Positions 30,161-38,094 of a stretch of DNA of 64,000 nucleotides are shown one piece after another. This DNA comes from Halopseudomonas laoshanensis. GTDB lineage: Bacteria > Pseudomonadota > Gammaproteobacteria > Pseudomonadales > Pseudomonadaceae. The stretch covers positions 1,178,001-1,242,000 of the forward strand of contig NZ_QOVF01000001.1 in NCBI RefSeq assembly GCF_008365385.1, in the 5' to 3' direction. The number at the start of each line of letters is the position of its first letter. The first letter of the stretch is position 1. The position numbers were made by a program, and so were the translations under genes. The notes below the pieces were generated by a model, which saw only the letters and a list, made by a program, of their open reading frames with translations, did not search any database and was not told the origin of the DNA.

Positions 30161-31074
30161 GCGCTACGCGCCAACGGTGTTTGCTTGGCGCGCGCCATCG
30201 TCATGTTCAAACGCTCAAGCAGACGCTCCGCGCTCTCTTGCCGTGCCATAGCTGCCACGGTAGTCGCGCTAAGTATTAGCCGCTCGCCCTGGCCGGCAGT
30301 TCGGTAGGCAAGATGTGCGATAGCCATAGAAAGCTCAGTCGCCACGATCACGGCCTGAGACTCCAAGGTATTGGGCAGTACAACGACGAAACGGTCGCCC
30401 GCCAGACGGCAGAGCAAGTCATGCTCACGCAGGTTCAGCAACACCAGTTGGGTCACCACCTGCAATACGCGGTCCCCCTCCTTCTGGCCAAAATCGCGGT
30501 TGATCATATTGAAGCTGTCCATATCCAGCATGATCAGCGACAAGGGCTGCCGGTCTATCTCCGCTTGCTTGATGGTCAGTTCAATCTGGGTTTTGAGGTA
30601 GGCTGCGCCGCCTAGAGGCGTAAGTTTGTCGAACTGACGGTGCTCGCGGTAGAGCCGTTCTCGGTTGCGCATTTGCGCGCTGATGGCTAATTGCTCGCGA
30701 TGCCAGTGATAAATCCCGAACGTCAGCAGGACAAACCCCACCGGCATTGGCCCTGACTCCAGCCAGGCGTCCCATCTGACGCTATCAGCCATCTGCACGA
30801 ACTCATCGGTGACATCCATCCACAGCGAAAAGAACAGGCAAGCCAGCCCCAGAAACAGCAGATCCGTCACACGTCCTGCCGGCCGACTTTTCAGCAGCAG
30901 GCAGATCCAGATCAACACCAGAGCCGCAGAGCCGCCCTCGCCTGCTATATCCAGCCAGGCCCAGGCTGCAACGGACTTCACGTCACCGAGCGACAAATGC
31001 AGGATCAAGCCCAGATTCGATATCACCAGCAGTGACAACAGCTTGATACGGTGCAGCGCGAACAACGAGGGCAT
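30157..31074 (-). CDS. Membrane protein with degenerate GGDEF domain
   Basis: 305 residues. About five membrane segments in residues 10-125 (ISNLGLILHLSL, GSAALVLIWICLLL, LLFLGLACLFFSLW and others), then a GGDEF-fold domain from about 145 (DKLTPLGGAAYL; LIMLDMDSFNMINRDFGQKEGD). The signature itself reads AGDRF instead of GGDEF, and the metal-binding Asp region is otherwise kept, so cyclase activity is very doubtful; GTP or c-di-GMP sensing is possible. Cotranscribed with the AraC gene. A strong Pho-box-like sequence lies 45 bp upstream. Confidence 0.85.
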   Translation of the reverse strand: MPSLFALHRIKLLSLLVISNLGLILHLSLGDVKSVAAWAWLDIAGEGGSAALVLIWICLLLKSRPAGRVTDLLFLGLACLFFSLWMDVTDEFVQMADSVRWDAWLESGPMPVGFVLLTFGIYHWHREQLAISAQMRNRERLYREHRQFDKLTPLGGAAYLKTQIELTIKQAEIDRQPLSLIMLDMDSFNMINRDFGQKEGDRVLQVVTQLVLLNLREHDLLCRLAGDRFVVVLPNTLESQAVIVATELSMAIAHLAYRTAGQGERLILSATTVAAMARQESAERLLERLNMTMARAKQTPLARSA

Positions 31075-31118
31075 ATTGGCCTCCGACTATAAGGGTCCGC
31101 CCAGAACAACAGATGCAT

Positions 31119-31136
31119 ATGACAGAGAGATGGCAG
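31119..31136 (-). promoter_or_regulatory. Pho-box-like repeat for the GGDEF-araC unit
   Basis: Minus strand reads CTGCCATCTCTCTGTCAT: two 7-bp PhoB half-sites (consensus CTGTCAT) with a 4-bp spacer, 13 of 14 positions matching. Located 45 bp upstream of the GGDEF start. Confidence 0.7.
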
Positions 31137-31319
31137 CCCCTGGGTCATTTCGGCTCAGGCCAGTGCAACACCTTTAGTTTAATTCGGCTGAATACCCCGC
31201 TTCGCTGCCGCAGGACCGCGTAAAACCGTTGGGGTAATCCGGGCTGAACGAGTCATATCAGCTCAAAACCGCCACCATATCGCTCCAGAACCCCCTGAAT
31301 CCGCACCATGGCGGCGCAG

Positions 31320-31337
31320 CTGTAACCAAAGTGACAT
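31320..31337 (+). promoter_or_regulatory. Weaker Pho-box-like repeat for the receptor-phytase unit
   Basis: CTGTAAC-CAAA-GTGACAT, 10 of 14 positions of the CTGTCAT repeat (11 if C is allowed at position 7), correct 4-bp A-rich spacer, 95 bp upstream of the receptor ATG. Confidence 0.45.
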
Positions 31338-31431
31338 CTGCGCTCCCTAAGGTCCGTTAGCAGCTAAGCACGCCAGCCACGTTAGCTAACCACGTGATGC
31401 TCATAAGCAGCCAACCAGGGGAGAACGAATC

Positions 31432-33957
31432 ATGTCAGGACCGAAGCAACCGATTAAAAGCAGAGGCTTCAGAATCAGCCTCATGGCGCTGGCGATCAGC
31501 ACCTGCACTCAGGTGTGGGCAGCCGAGACTCAGCCAGAAGTTGTCGAGGTCATCGGTCAGGCCGCGCAACTGGAGAAGGCGCTCGAAGAGCAGCGTCAGT
31601 CCAGCTCGATCAAGAGCGTCGTGCATGCCGACGCCATCGGTCAATTGCCTGACGACAATGCGGCAGAAGCCCTGCAGCGCGTACCAGGCCTCTCGGTCGA
31701 ACGCGACCAGGGCGAAGGACGCTTCGTTCGAGTACGCGGGCTGGGCTCTGATCTCAACAGCGTGACCATCAATGGCACGCTGGTGCCTGCTCCGGAGGAC
31801 GACCGCCGCGCAGTGGCGCTGGACGTGTTGCCCAGTGAGTTGGTGCAATCACTCTCTGTGGTTAAAACGCTGACCCCGGACATGGACGCCAACTCCCTCG
31901 GCGGCACCATCGAAGTAGAGAGCCTCTCCGGCTTCGATCACGATGAGCTGTTCTACAGCCTGAATGCCGAAGGCAGTTACGACGACAACACCAGCCAGAC
32001 CAGCCCGAAAGTCTCGGGGTCATTCAGCAATCGCTTCAGTCTCGGCGATGGGATTGACAACTTTGCGGTGGCAGCCGCGGTCAGTTGGCAAGACCGCGAC
32101 TTCGGTTCGGATAACGTCGAAACCGGAGGCGCCTGGGATTTCGATAACGGCGCTGCGCTCGAGGAGATCGCCCAACGCCGCTATGACATTACCCGCGAGC
32201 GCTCTGGTGCCGGACTCAATTTCGATTACCGGCCTGATGAAGACACAGAAGTGTACTTGCGTACGCTGTACAGCCGGTTCAAGGACGATGAAGTACGTCA
32301 AGCGAGCATCGTCGAGTTTGCCGATCCCCAGCAGGCGGGTCAGATCGGTGAAGCCGAAGCAGTTCGTGAGCTTAAGGCCCGCGAAGACACCCAGGAGGTC
32401 AAGAGTCTGGTGCTCGGCGGCAAGCGCCGAATGGGTGATTGGACCCTCAGCGCCCAGGGCGGCTATAGCCAGGCCAGCGAGAAAAGCCCGGAGGGCATCG
32501 CCAACGCCGCCTTTGTAGGCAATACCGGCGATATTGATGCGGGCTTCAGCGACACCCGCAAGCCGCAGCTGAATATTGGCGACAGCTTCTACGATCCCGC
32601 CAGCTATACCCTCGAGGAAGTCGAGTGGGAAAAGCAGACGACCACAGATACCGAACGCAATATCCGTATTGATCTGACCCGTGATTTCTACGTCAACAAC
32701 ATGCCCTCACAGTTGCAGTTCGGCGGCAAAGCCAGCCGACGCAAGAAGGACAACGATCTGGATGTCTGGATCTACGAAGACTTTGCCGACCAGGGTTTCA
32801 CCGACGAACAGCTGAACATGACCAATTTCACCAGCGGGGATGTCGATAGCGGGCTCGGACGCTTCGGGCCCGGAGCTTCTCCGGAGGCTGTGCGGAACCT
32901 GATAGGTGGGCTGGATCGCGACAGCTTTTACGCTGAAGAAGAGTCGCGCATCAATGACTTTGACATCAATGAAGACATCAACGCCGGCTACATCATGAAC
33001 ACCCTGGATATAGATGCTCTGCGCATCATTGCCGGGGTGCGTTATGAAAGCACCAAGCTCGATGCGCGTGGTACTGGTCTGACTGACGGGGTGTTTGAAC
33101 AGAGCAACACGACCAACGGTTACCACCATTGGTTGCCGGGCCTGCATGCGATCTATCAGCTCAACGCCGATACGCAAATTCGCGCCGCCTGGACTAACAG
33201 CGTGGTACGACCCACCTTTGGTCAGCTATTCCCTGGCTTCGTACTGGACGGCGATGAAGCCGAGTTTGGCAATCCTGAACTCGATCCCCTCGAAGCGCGC
33301 AATTTCGACCTGGGCATTGAGCATTACATGGGCCGCGCGGGCGCCGTATCCGCGTTTGTGTTCTACAAGGATATTGAAAACTTCATCTATACCGCTGACG
33401 TAGCCGGCACGGGTGACTACGTCGGCTTTGATGAGGCATTCACCTCAGTCAATGGCGACAAAGCCGAAGTCTATGGCCTTGAGTTGGCCTACTCGCAAAA
33501 ATTCAACTGGCTGCCCAGCCCTTGGAACGGTTTATTGCTCAATGCCAATTCCACCTTTACTCGCTCCAAGGCACGTATAGATCAGTTCGACCAAGACCTG
33601 GGCGCTCAGCGTGGCCGCACCATCAGCCTGCCTGGGCAGTCGGACGTCACCGGCAACCTGACGCTCGGCTGGGAGAACGACAAGCTCAGTCTGCGCCTGT
33701 CCAGCAACTACAAGTCTGACTACCTGGATGAAGTAGGCGATGTCCTGGATGAGCGTTACGACTATCAGGTCGACGACCAGTTGTTTATCGACTTCAGCGC
33801 CAGCTACTTCCTCACTGAGAGTCTTCAGGTGTTTTTCGAGGCGCAGAACCTGACCGACGAATCCTATTACGTCTACACCGGCAGCCGGCGCTTCAACGCC
33901 CAATACGAAGAGTACGGCCCGACCTACAAAGTCGGCCTGACGCTCAGCCAGTTCTGA
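31432..33957 (+). CDS. TonB-dependent receptor of the phytase locus
   Basis: 841 residues. Signal peptide to about residue 27 (TQVWA), N-terminal signature VVEVIGQAAQ, plug with DAIGQLPDDNAAEALQRVPG, RFVRVRGLGSDLNSVTINGT and LGGTIEVES, then a large barrel ending in VGLTLSQF. The plug is of the TonB-Xanth-Caul type, common for carbohydrates and other non-siderophore ligands. Followed by phytase and energiser genes on the same strand, so phytate or an inositol-phosphate complex is a plausible ligand (inference). GGGAGA ribosome site. Confidence 0.9.
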   Translation: MSGPKQPIKSRGFRISLMALAISTCTQVWAAETQPEVVEVIGQAAQLEKALEEQRQSSSIKSVVHADAIGQLPDDNAAEALQRVPGLSVERDQGEGRFVRVRGLGSDLNSVTINGTLVPAPEDDRRAVALDVLPSELVQSLSVVKTLTPDMDANSLGGTIEVESLSGFDHDELFYSLNAEGSYDDNTSQTSPKVSGSFSNRFSLGDGIDNFAVAAAVSWQDRDFGSDNVETGGAWDFDNGAALEEIAQRRYDITRERSGAGLNFDYRPDEDTEVYLRTLYSRFKDDEVRQASIVEFADPQQAGQIGEAEAVRELKAREDTQEVKSLVLGGKRRMGDWTLSAQGGYSQASEKSPEGIANAAFVGNTGDIDAGFSDTRKPQLNIGDSFYDPASYTLEEVEWEKQTTTDTERNIRIDLTRDFYVNNMPSQLQFGGKASRRKKDNDLDVWIYEDFADQGFTDEQLNMTNFTSGDVDSGLGRFGPGASPEAVRNLIGGLDRDSFYAEEESRINDFDINEDINAGYIMNTLDIDALRIIAGVRYESTKLDARGTGLTDGVFEQSNTTNGYHHWLPGLHAIYQLNADTQIRAAWTNSVVRPTFGQLFPGFVLDGDEAEFGNPELDPLEARNFDLGIEHYMGRAGAVSAFVFYKDIENFIYTADVAGTGDYVGFDEAFTSVNGDKAEVYGLELAYSQKFNWLPSPWNGLLLNANSTFTRSKARIDQFDQDLGAQRGRTISLPGQSDVTGNLTLGWENDKLSLRLSSNYKSDYLDEVGDVLDERYDYQVDDQLFIDFSASYFLTESLQVFFEAQNLTDESYYVYTGSRRFNAQYEEYGPTYKVGLTLSQF

Positions 33958-33966
33958 CCCTTTACC

Positions 33967-33990
33967 GCCCCGGTCGATGCAGGCCGGGGC
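33967..33990 (+). other. GC-rich hairpin between receptor and phytase genes
   Basis: GCCCCGG and CCGGGGC with a 10-base loop, in the 56-bp gap. No T-tract, so probably an mRNA stability or attenuation element rather than a terminator. Confidence 0.4.
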
Positions 33991-34013
33991 CCATCCGATA
34001 TTGGAAGCACATG

Positions 34014-36008
34014 ATGACTAACAGTTTCACACTCTCATTGGCCGCTACATTGGTCTCTACGGGAATCCTGCTGAGCGGCTGCGCTCCGGCCGAAAGCCAG
34101 GCCAGCGGCGAGCAACAGCATGCTGCCGCACCAGTAGCCAGCAGCACTACCGCTGACGAACAACCGGCACTGGCGCTCACAGGCTGGGAACCCGATGCTG
34201 CGGGGAAAGCGGAAAGCTGGAAAATGCTGGCTATAGCGAACAACGATGCTGATATCGACCGCGCTGCTGCCAATAGTAAAGGTCTGTGGTTAATGAATGC
34301 CCAAGGCCAAGTACAAGCCCAGTTACCTGGTCGTTTTGCCGCCCTGGACGCTCGCGAGCACGCAGACGGTTTGACCCTGGCCACCGTTGACAGCCTCACA
34401 GCCAGGCCCATGCTGATCAGGTTCAATAGCGAAGACCTGAGCTTTGGCCAACCCCTGTATTTGCCCGCTACCGACTACAAGGTCGAAAACCTCTGCTTGT
34501 ACCGCGACGAAAGCCAAAACCTTTTCGTCTTTCTGCTCGGCGAAGAGGGTATTGGCGAACAATGGCTGGTAGCGACTGATCAGCGCCTGCTCGACGCCGG
34601 TCTGCCGGTGCGACGACTGAGCATGCCGCCAGAAAGCGAGTTTTGCTCGGTTGATGAACAGCAGCATCTGTTGTTCGTTAACGAAGAATCCGTAGGGGTC
34701 TGGGCCTATGGAGCCCATCCGGAAGCCGAGCTGAGCCGCGAGGCGATCGATATGGTCGTTCCCTTTGGTTCGATAGCTGGAAGCGTTGCGGGAGTCTCAT
34801 CCATTCCCGGCGGATTGCTGGTGCTGGATGCCGAAAGCCAGCAGCTGCACCGCTATCAGCAAACCGATGAGCGCTGGAATGCCCTGCCTTCGATTCTGCT
34901 CGACCAACTGGCAGAACCAGAGCGGATCAGCAGCAGAATCAACGATAGCGGCGTGGAGCTGCTGCTGGTCAACGACGGTGAATCAATGCTTAACGTGGGC
35001 GAGCTGCACTGGCAACCGGAGCCGTTCAAACAGCCCGCACCTTTGCCAGTGCTGGTATCCGCAGTGCACACCGACCCAGTGCCCAGCGCTGGCGATGCCG
35101 CAGATGATCCGGCGATCTGGGCGCATGCCAGCCAGCCTGAGCATAGCCGTGTACTAGGCACAGACAAGCGTGCAGGCCTGGGCGTCTATGACCTGCAGGG
35201 CAAGGAGCTGCAATTTCTGCCGGGGGGCAGGCTGAACAATGTCGATCTGCGTCACGACTTTGCCTTCGACGGTCGCACCGTCGACCTCGCCGTTGCCAGC
35301 AATCGCGATAAGAACAGCCTGCATCTGTTTGCCATTGACCAAGCTAGCGGTGAGTTGAGTGACATCGGCCAGATCGCCACGCCGCTCAGTGAGATCTACG
35401 GATTGTGCATGAGCCAGTCGCCCGACGGTGATATCTACGCCATCCCCAACGACAAAAGTGGCCGCTTCCTGCAATACCGGATCAGCTCCGAAGGCAAGCA
35501 GGTCAAGGGTGAACTGGTGCGCGAATTCGCCACGCAAAGCCAGCCAGAAGGCTGTGTTGCCGATGATCAACGCCAGATGTTGTTTATCGGTGAAGAGGAT
35601 GTAGCGGTATGGGCGCTGGATGCCCGCGCTGATGCCCCGATCGATCTGCATCAGGTAGTCGGCATTGGTGGGTTGATCAAGGACGACATCGAAGGCCTGG
35701 CCTTTTATCAAGATCCCGAACATCCCTATCTGGTGATCTCCAGCCAGGGTAACAACAGTTACGTGGTATTGGACGGCGCAGCGCCTTATGCCTTACGCGG
35801 CGCTTTCCGAGTCGGGCTGAACGCCGAACAAGGCATCGATGGCGTTTCTGAAACCGATGGACTGGAAGTCAGCTCCCGCAATCTGGGCGGCGCATGGGGT
35901 GCCGGCATGCTGGTGCTTCAGGACGGCCGCAAACGCATGCCAGAGGGCAACCAGAACTACAAGTACGTGCCTTGGCAGGCTGTCGCAGAAGCGCTGAATC
36001 TGGACTGA
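34014..36008 (+). CDS. Lipoprotein beta-propeller phytase with two propeller domains
   Basis: 664 residues. Lipoprotein signal with lipobox LSGC, cysteine near residue 23. The C-terminal half (about 348-664) is a full beta-propeller (3-)phytase: SAGDAADDPAIW, LPGGRLNNVDLRHDF, ASNRDKNSLHLFAI, LFIGEEDVAVWALDA, KDDIEGLAFY and a closing GNQNYKYVPW. The N-terminal half repeats the fold in degenerate form (LFVNEESVGVWAYGAH near 219 parallels LFIGEEDVAVWALDA near 522) but lacks the DDPAIW acidic cluster. Known dual-domain phytases use the weak N domain to improve substrate handling. ATG at 34014 is six bases from GGAAG; the ATG at 34011 is too close. Confidence 0.92.
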   Translation: MTNSFTLSLAATLVSTGILLSGCAPAESQASGEQQHAAAPVASSTTADEQPALALTGWEPDAAGKAESWKMLAIANNDADIDRAAANSKGLWLMNAQGQVQAQLPGRFAALDAREHADGLTLATVDSLTARPMLIRFNSEDLSFGQPLYLPATDYKVENLCLYRDESQNLFVFLLGEEGIGEQWLVATDQRLLDAGLPVRRLSMPPESEFCSVDEQQHLLFVNEESVGVWAYGAHPEAELSREAIDMVVPFGSIAGSVAGVSSIPGGLLVLDAESQQLHRYQQTDERWNALPSILLDQLAEPERISSRINDSGVELLLVNDGESMLNVGELHWQPEPFKQPAPLPVLVSAVHTDPVPSAGDAADDPAIWAHASQPEHSRVLGTDKRAGLGVYDLQGKELQFLPGGRLNNVDLRHDFAFDGRTVDLAVASNRDKNSLHLFAIDQASGELSDIGQIATPLSEIYGLCMSQSPDGDIYAIPNDKSGRFLQYRISSEGKQVKGELVREFATQSQPEGCVADDQRQMLFIGEEDVAVWALDARADAPIDLHQVVGIGGLIKDDIEGLAFYQDPEHPYLVISSQGNNSYVVLDGAAPYALRGAFRVGLNAEQGIDGVSETDGLEVSSRNLGGAWGAGMLVLQDGRKRMPEGNQNYKYVPWQAVAEALNLD

Positions 36009-36020
36009 ACCCGCCACAAA

Positions 36021-36038
36021 CCGTCATACAACCATCAT
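36021..36038 (+). promoter_or_regulatory. Pho-box-like repeat upstream of the tolQ-type gene
   Basis: CCGTCATACAACCATCAT: two 7-bp half-sites with a 4-bp A-rich spacer, 11 of 14 consensus positions, 52 bp upstream of the ATG. Suggests an internal phosphate-starvation promoter for the energiser-phosphatase part of the locus. Confidence 0.55.
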
Positions 36039-36051
36039 TCAATAAGTGTAC

Positions 36052-36070
36052 GGGCTGTCGACGACAGCCC
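36052..36070 (+). other. Perfect hairpin in the leader of the tolQ-type gene
   Basis: GGGCTGTCG-A-CGACAGCCC, a 19-nt palindrome ending 20 bases before the ATG. No T-tract. Could end the phytase transcript weakly or structure the leader. Confidence 0.45.
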
Positions 36071-36090
36071 CTTGCCGGAGAAACCAAGCC

Positions 36091-36777
36091 ATGCCTACTA
36101 CGGTAGACAGTATGTCCATTTGGGGATTAGTTGAAGAAGCCAGCGTGCTGGTGCAGATCGTCATGCTGATCCTGGTCGCAGCGTCTATCGCTTCCTGGTT
36201 CGTGATCGTCCAACGCACTGCGTTGATGGCGTCTGCCAGACGCTCGCTGCGCCAGTTCGAGAATCGCTTCAAGACTGAAGGCAGCCTCGATCAATTGTTC
36301 TCCACACCCGGCGAACAACACAGCGCCGCCGAGCAGGTGTTCCGGTCGGGCTTCAGTGAATACCGGCATCTGAGCCAGCATGCTGACACCGAGTCGACCG
36401 CGGTAATGGAAGGTAGTCAGCGCGCAATGATGACGGCCATCGCCCGGGAAGAGAAACGCCTGGAGAAGCAACTGCCGTTTCTCGCGACTGTCGGCTCAGT
36501 AAGCCCCTATATCGGCCTGTTCGGCACCGTATGGGGGATCATGAACTCCTTTATCGGTCTATCGCAGGTGCAGCAGGCAACCCTGGCCGCCGTTGCGCCA
36601 GGGATTGCCGAAGCGCTGATCGCCACCGCAATCGGCCTGTTCGCAGCGATACCCGCGGTCATCGCCTACAACCGCTTTGCCGCCAGCAGTGAAGATCTGA
36701 TCGCCAGCTATTACACAGTGGCGGATGAACTCGCCACCTTGCTGCATCGTCGCCTGCACACCCCTGGCCAGAGGTAA
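36091..36777 (+). CDS. TolQ/ExbB-family proton-channel subunit (TolQ-like paralogue)
   Basis: 228 residues, three membrane segments (VLVQIVMLILVAASIASWFVI near 14-34, then two around 125-195 with SPYIGLFGTVWGIMNSF and PGIAEALIATAIGLFAAIPA). These blocks match TolQ of Pseudomonas more closely than ExbB. With the next gene it forms the proton-driven motor in the inner membrane. Since it sits between phytase and tonB-type genes rather than in a tol-pal cluster, it is probably a dedicated energiser. The start at 36091 gives the compact TolQ-like N terminus; the frame extends 15 codons further upstream without support. Confidence 0.88.
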   Translation: MPTTVDSMSIWGLVEEASVLVQIVMLILVAASIASWFVIVQRTALMASARRSLRQFENRFKTEGSLDQLFSTPGEQHSAAEQVFRSGFSEYRHLSQHADTESTAVMEGSQRAMMTAIAREEKRLEKQLPFLATVGSVSPYIGLFGTVWGIMNSFIGLSQVQQATLAAVAPGIAEALIATAIGLFAAIPAVIAYNRFAASSEDLIASYYTVADELATLLHRRLHTPGQR

Positions 36778-36782
36778 TCCGC

Positions 36783-37223
36783 ATGCGCCCAGTCAGGCAC
36801 AAACGCAAGCCAAAAGCGGAGATGAATGTGGTGCCCTATATCGATGTGATGCTGGTGCTGCTGGTGATCTTTATGGTCACGGCACCCATGCTGACCCAGG
36901 GCATTCAGATCGAGCTACCGAAAGTGGCCAGCGAAGCTCTGCCCAGCGAAGACACGCAGTCCATTGTCACGCTGTCGGTCGAGGCCGACGGCACCTACCA
37001 CTGGAATCAGGGCGAGACGGTAGACACAGAGGAGTACAGCAATAGTGCTAGCAGCCTGCAGGACATGTCCGCACGCGTGTCCGGACTGGTTGCCGCCGAT
37101 CCTGACACGCAGGTATTCATCCGTGCCGACAGCCAAGCTGGTTATGGGCTGGTAGTCGCCGGTATGGCCGCACTGCAGCAGAACGGTGTAACCCAGATAG
37201 GCCTGATAACGGAGGCGCCTTGA
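36783..37223 (+). CDS. TolR/ExbD-family subunit (TolR-like paralogue)
   Basis: 146 residues. One membrane segment with the essential aspartate (VVPYIDVMLVLLVIFMVTAPM) and a periplasmic domain ending AALQQNGVTQIGLITEAP, the typical TolR ending. Works with the preceding TolQ-like channel to couple proton flow to motion of the TonB-like partner encoded next. Five bases separate it from the tolQ-type gene, with an AGAGGTAA site. Confidence 0.9.
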   Translation: MRPVRHKRKPKAEMNVVPYIDVMLVLLVIFMVTAPMLTQGIQIELPKVASEALPSEDTQSIVTLSVEADGTYHWNQGETVDTEEYSNSASSLQDMSARVSGLVAADPDTQVFIRADSQAGYGLVVAGMAALQQNGVTQIGLITEAP

Positions 37224-37227
37224 GCCG

Positions 37228-38091
37228 ATGACTGCCATGCTCCCCCCTACCACGCCACTGCATTCTACTGCAGCGCAACCCGGAACAGTCGGCCATTATG
37301 TGTGGCCCGCCGTGACCACCGTCATTCTGCATGCTGCGGTTTTTGCGCTGCTGTTGGGCAACTGGTCGCCGGCAGCACCGGCTGTGGACAAGGAAAAGGT
37401 ACTGAAAACACGACTGGTGACCCTTAGTGTTGAGCCGGTTGTCGAGCCCGCTCCTGCGCCAGTCCCAGAGCCAATATCAGTGGCGCCGATAACGCCCGCC
37501 GAACCGCCGCCCGCCCCTGTTCCGCCAGCAAAAGTGGCGCAACCAGCAGAGCCAGCCGAGCCGAGAGTCGATCAGGCGGCGATAGCTCGCAAGCGGGCCA
37601 AGGAGCAAGAGCGGTTGGAACAGCAGCGCGAAGCCCGGCTGGCGGAACAGAAACGCCAGGAACAAGCGCGCCTGGAAGAACTGCAGCGCCAAGCGCAAGA
37701 ACAGGAGCGCGAGCGGCAACGCCAGGCATTGGCTGCCGAGCAGGCGCGCCAGCAGGCTGAGGCACAGCGCCTGCTTGCAGCACAGGCGAAACAAGCGGCT
37801 GAAGCCGCGAGCATCAGCCAGTATCAACCTGTCAGTAAAAAGCCGCCAGCCTATCCAAAGCGGGCGCTTGACCAACGTAAGGAAGGCGATTGTACCGTGG
37901 AGTACACGGTCACCGAACAGGGCAAGGTGGACAACCCAGTCGTGGTCGACGGCGGCTGTGATGACCCCGTGTTCGCCCGCCCCGCCCTGGCGTCGGCAAA
38001 AAGCTTTCGTTACAAACCGCGTGTCGTCGATGGCGTGGCAGTGGCCGTGCCTGGCGTACGCAATACCTTTCGTTTTCGTCTGGAGCACTAA
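37228..38091 (+). CDS. TolA/TonB hybrid energy-transducing protein
   Basis: 287 residues. N-terminal membrane anchor (VWPAVTTVILHAAVFALLLG, about 27-46), a TonB-like Pro-rich stretch (VEPAPAPVPEPISVAP), then about 100 residues of charged, Ala/Gln/Glu/Arg-rich coiled coil (about 115-195) as in TolA, and a C-terminal TonB domain (KKPPAYPKRALDQRKEGDC; TVTEQGKVDNPVVVDGGC; ASAKSFRYKPR). Two cysteines in the TonB domain could form a disulfide. The mixed architecture fits its TolQ/TolR-type motor. It probably energises the receptor encoded upstream (inference). Start four bases after the tolR-type gene. Confidence 0.85.
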   Translation: MTAMLPPTTPLHSTAAQPGTVGHYVWPAVTTVILHAAVFALLLGNWSPAAPAVDKEKVLKTRLVTLSVEPVVEPAPAPVPEPISVAPITPAEPPPAPVPPAKVAQPAEPAEPRVDQAAIARKRAKEQERLEQQREARLAEQKRQEQARLEELQRQAQEQERERQRQALAAEQARQQAEAQRLLAAQAKQAAEAASISQYQPVSKKPPAYPKRALDQRKEGDCTVEYTVTEQGKVDNPVVVDGGCDDPVFARPALASAKSFRYKPRVVDGVAVAVPGVRNTFRFRLEH

Positions 38092-38094
38092 CCC

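Larger units (their letters stand above)
31075..31431. other. Divergent promoter region of the phytate locus
   Basis: 357 bp between the GGDEF-araC unit and the receptor-phytase unit. No credible gene. Holds two Pho-box-like repeats, one per direction (31119-31136 and 31320-31337). Confidence 0.7.

Noticed and set aside
37500..37830. Gln/Ala/Arg-rich low-complexity DNA read as a repeat array
   Set aside because: It is the coiled-coil code of the TolA/TonB hybrid, with irregular units, not a nucleotide repeat.
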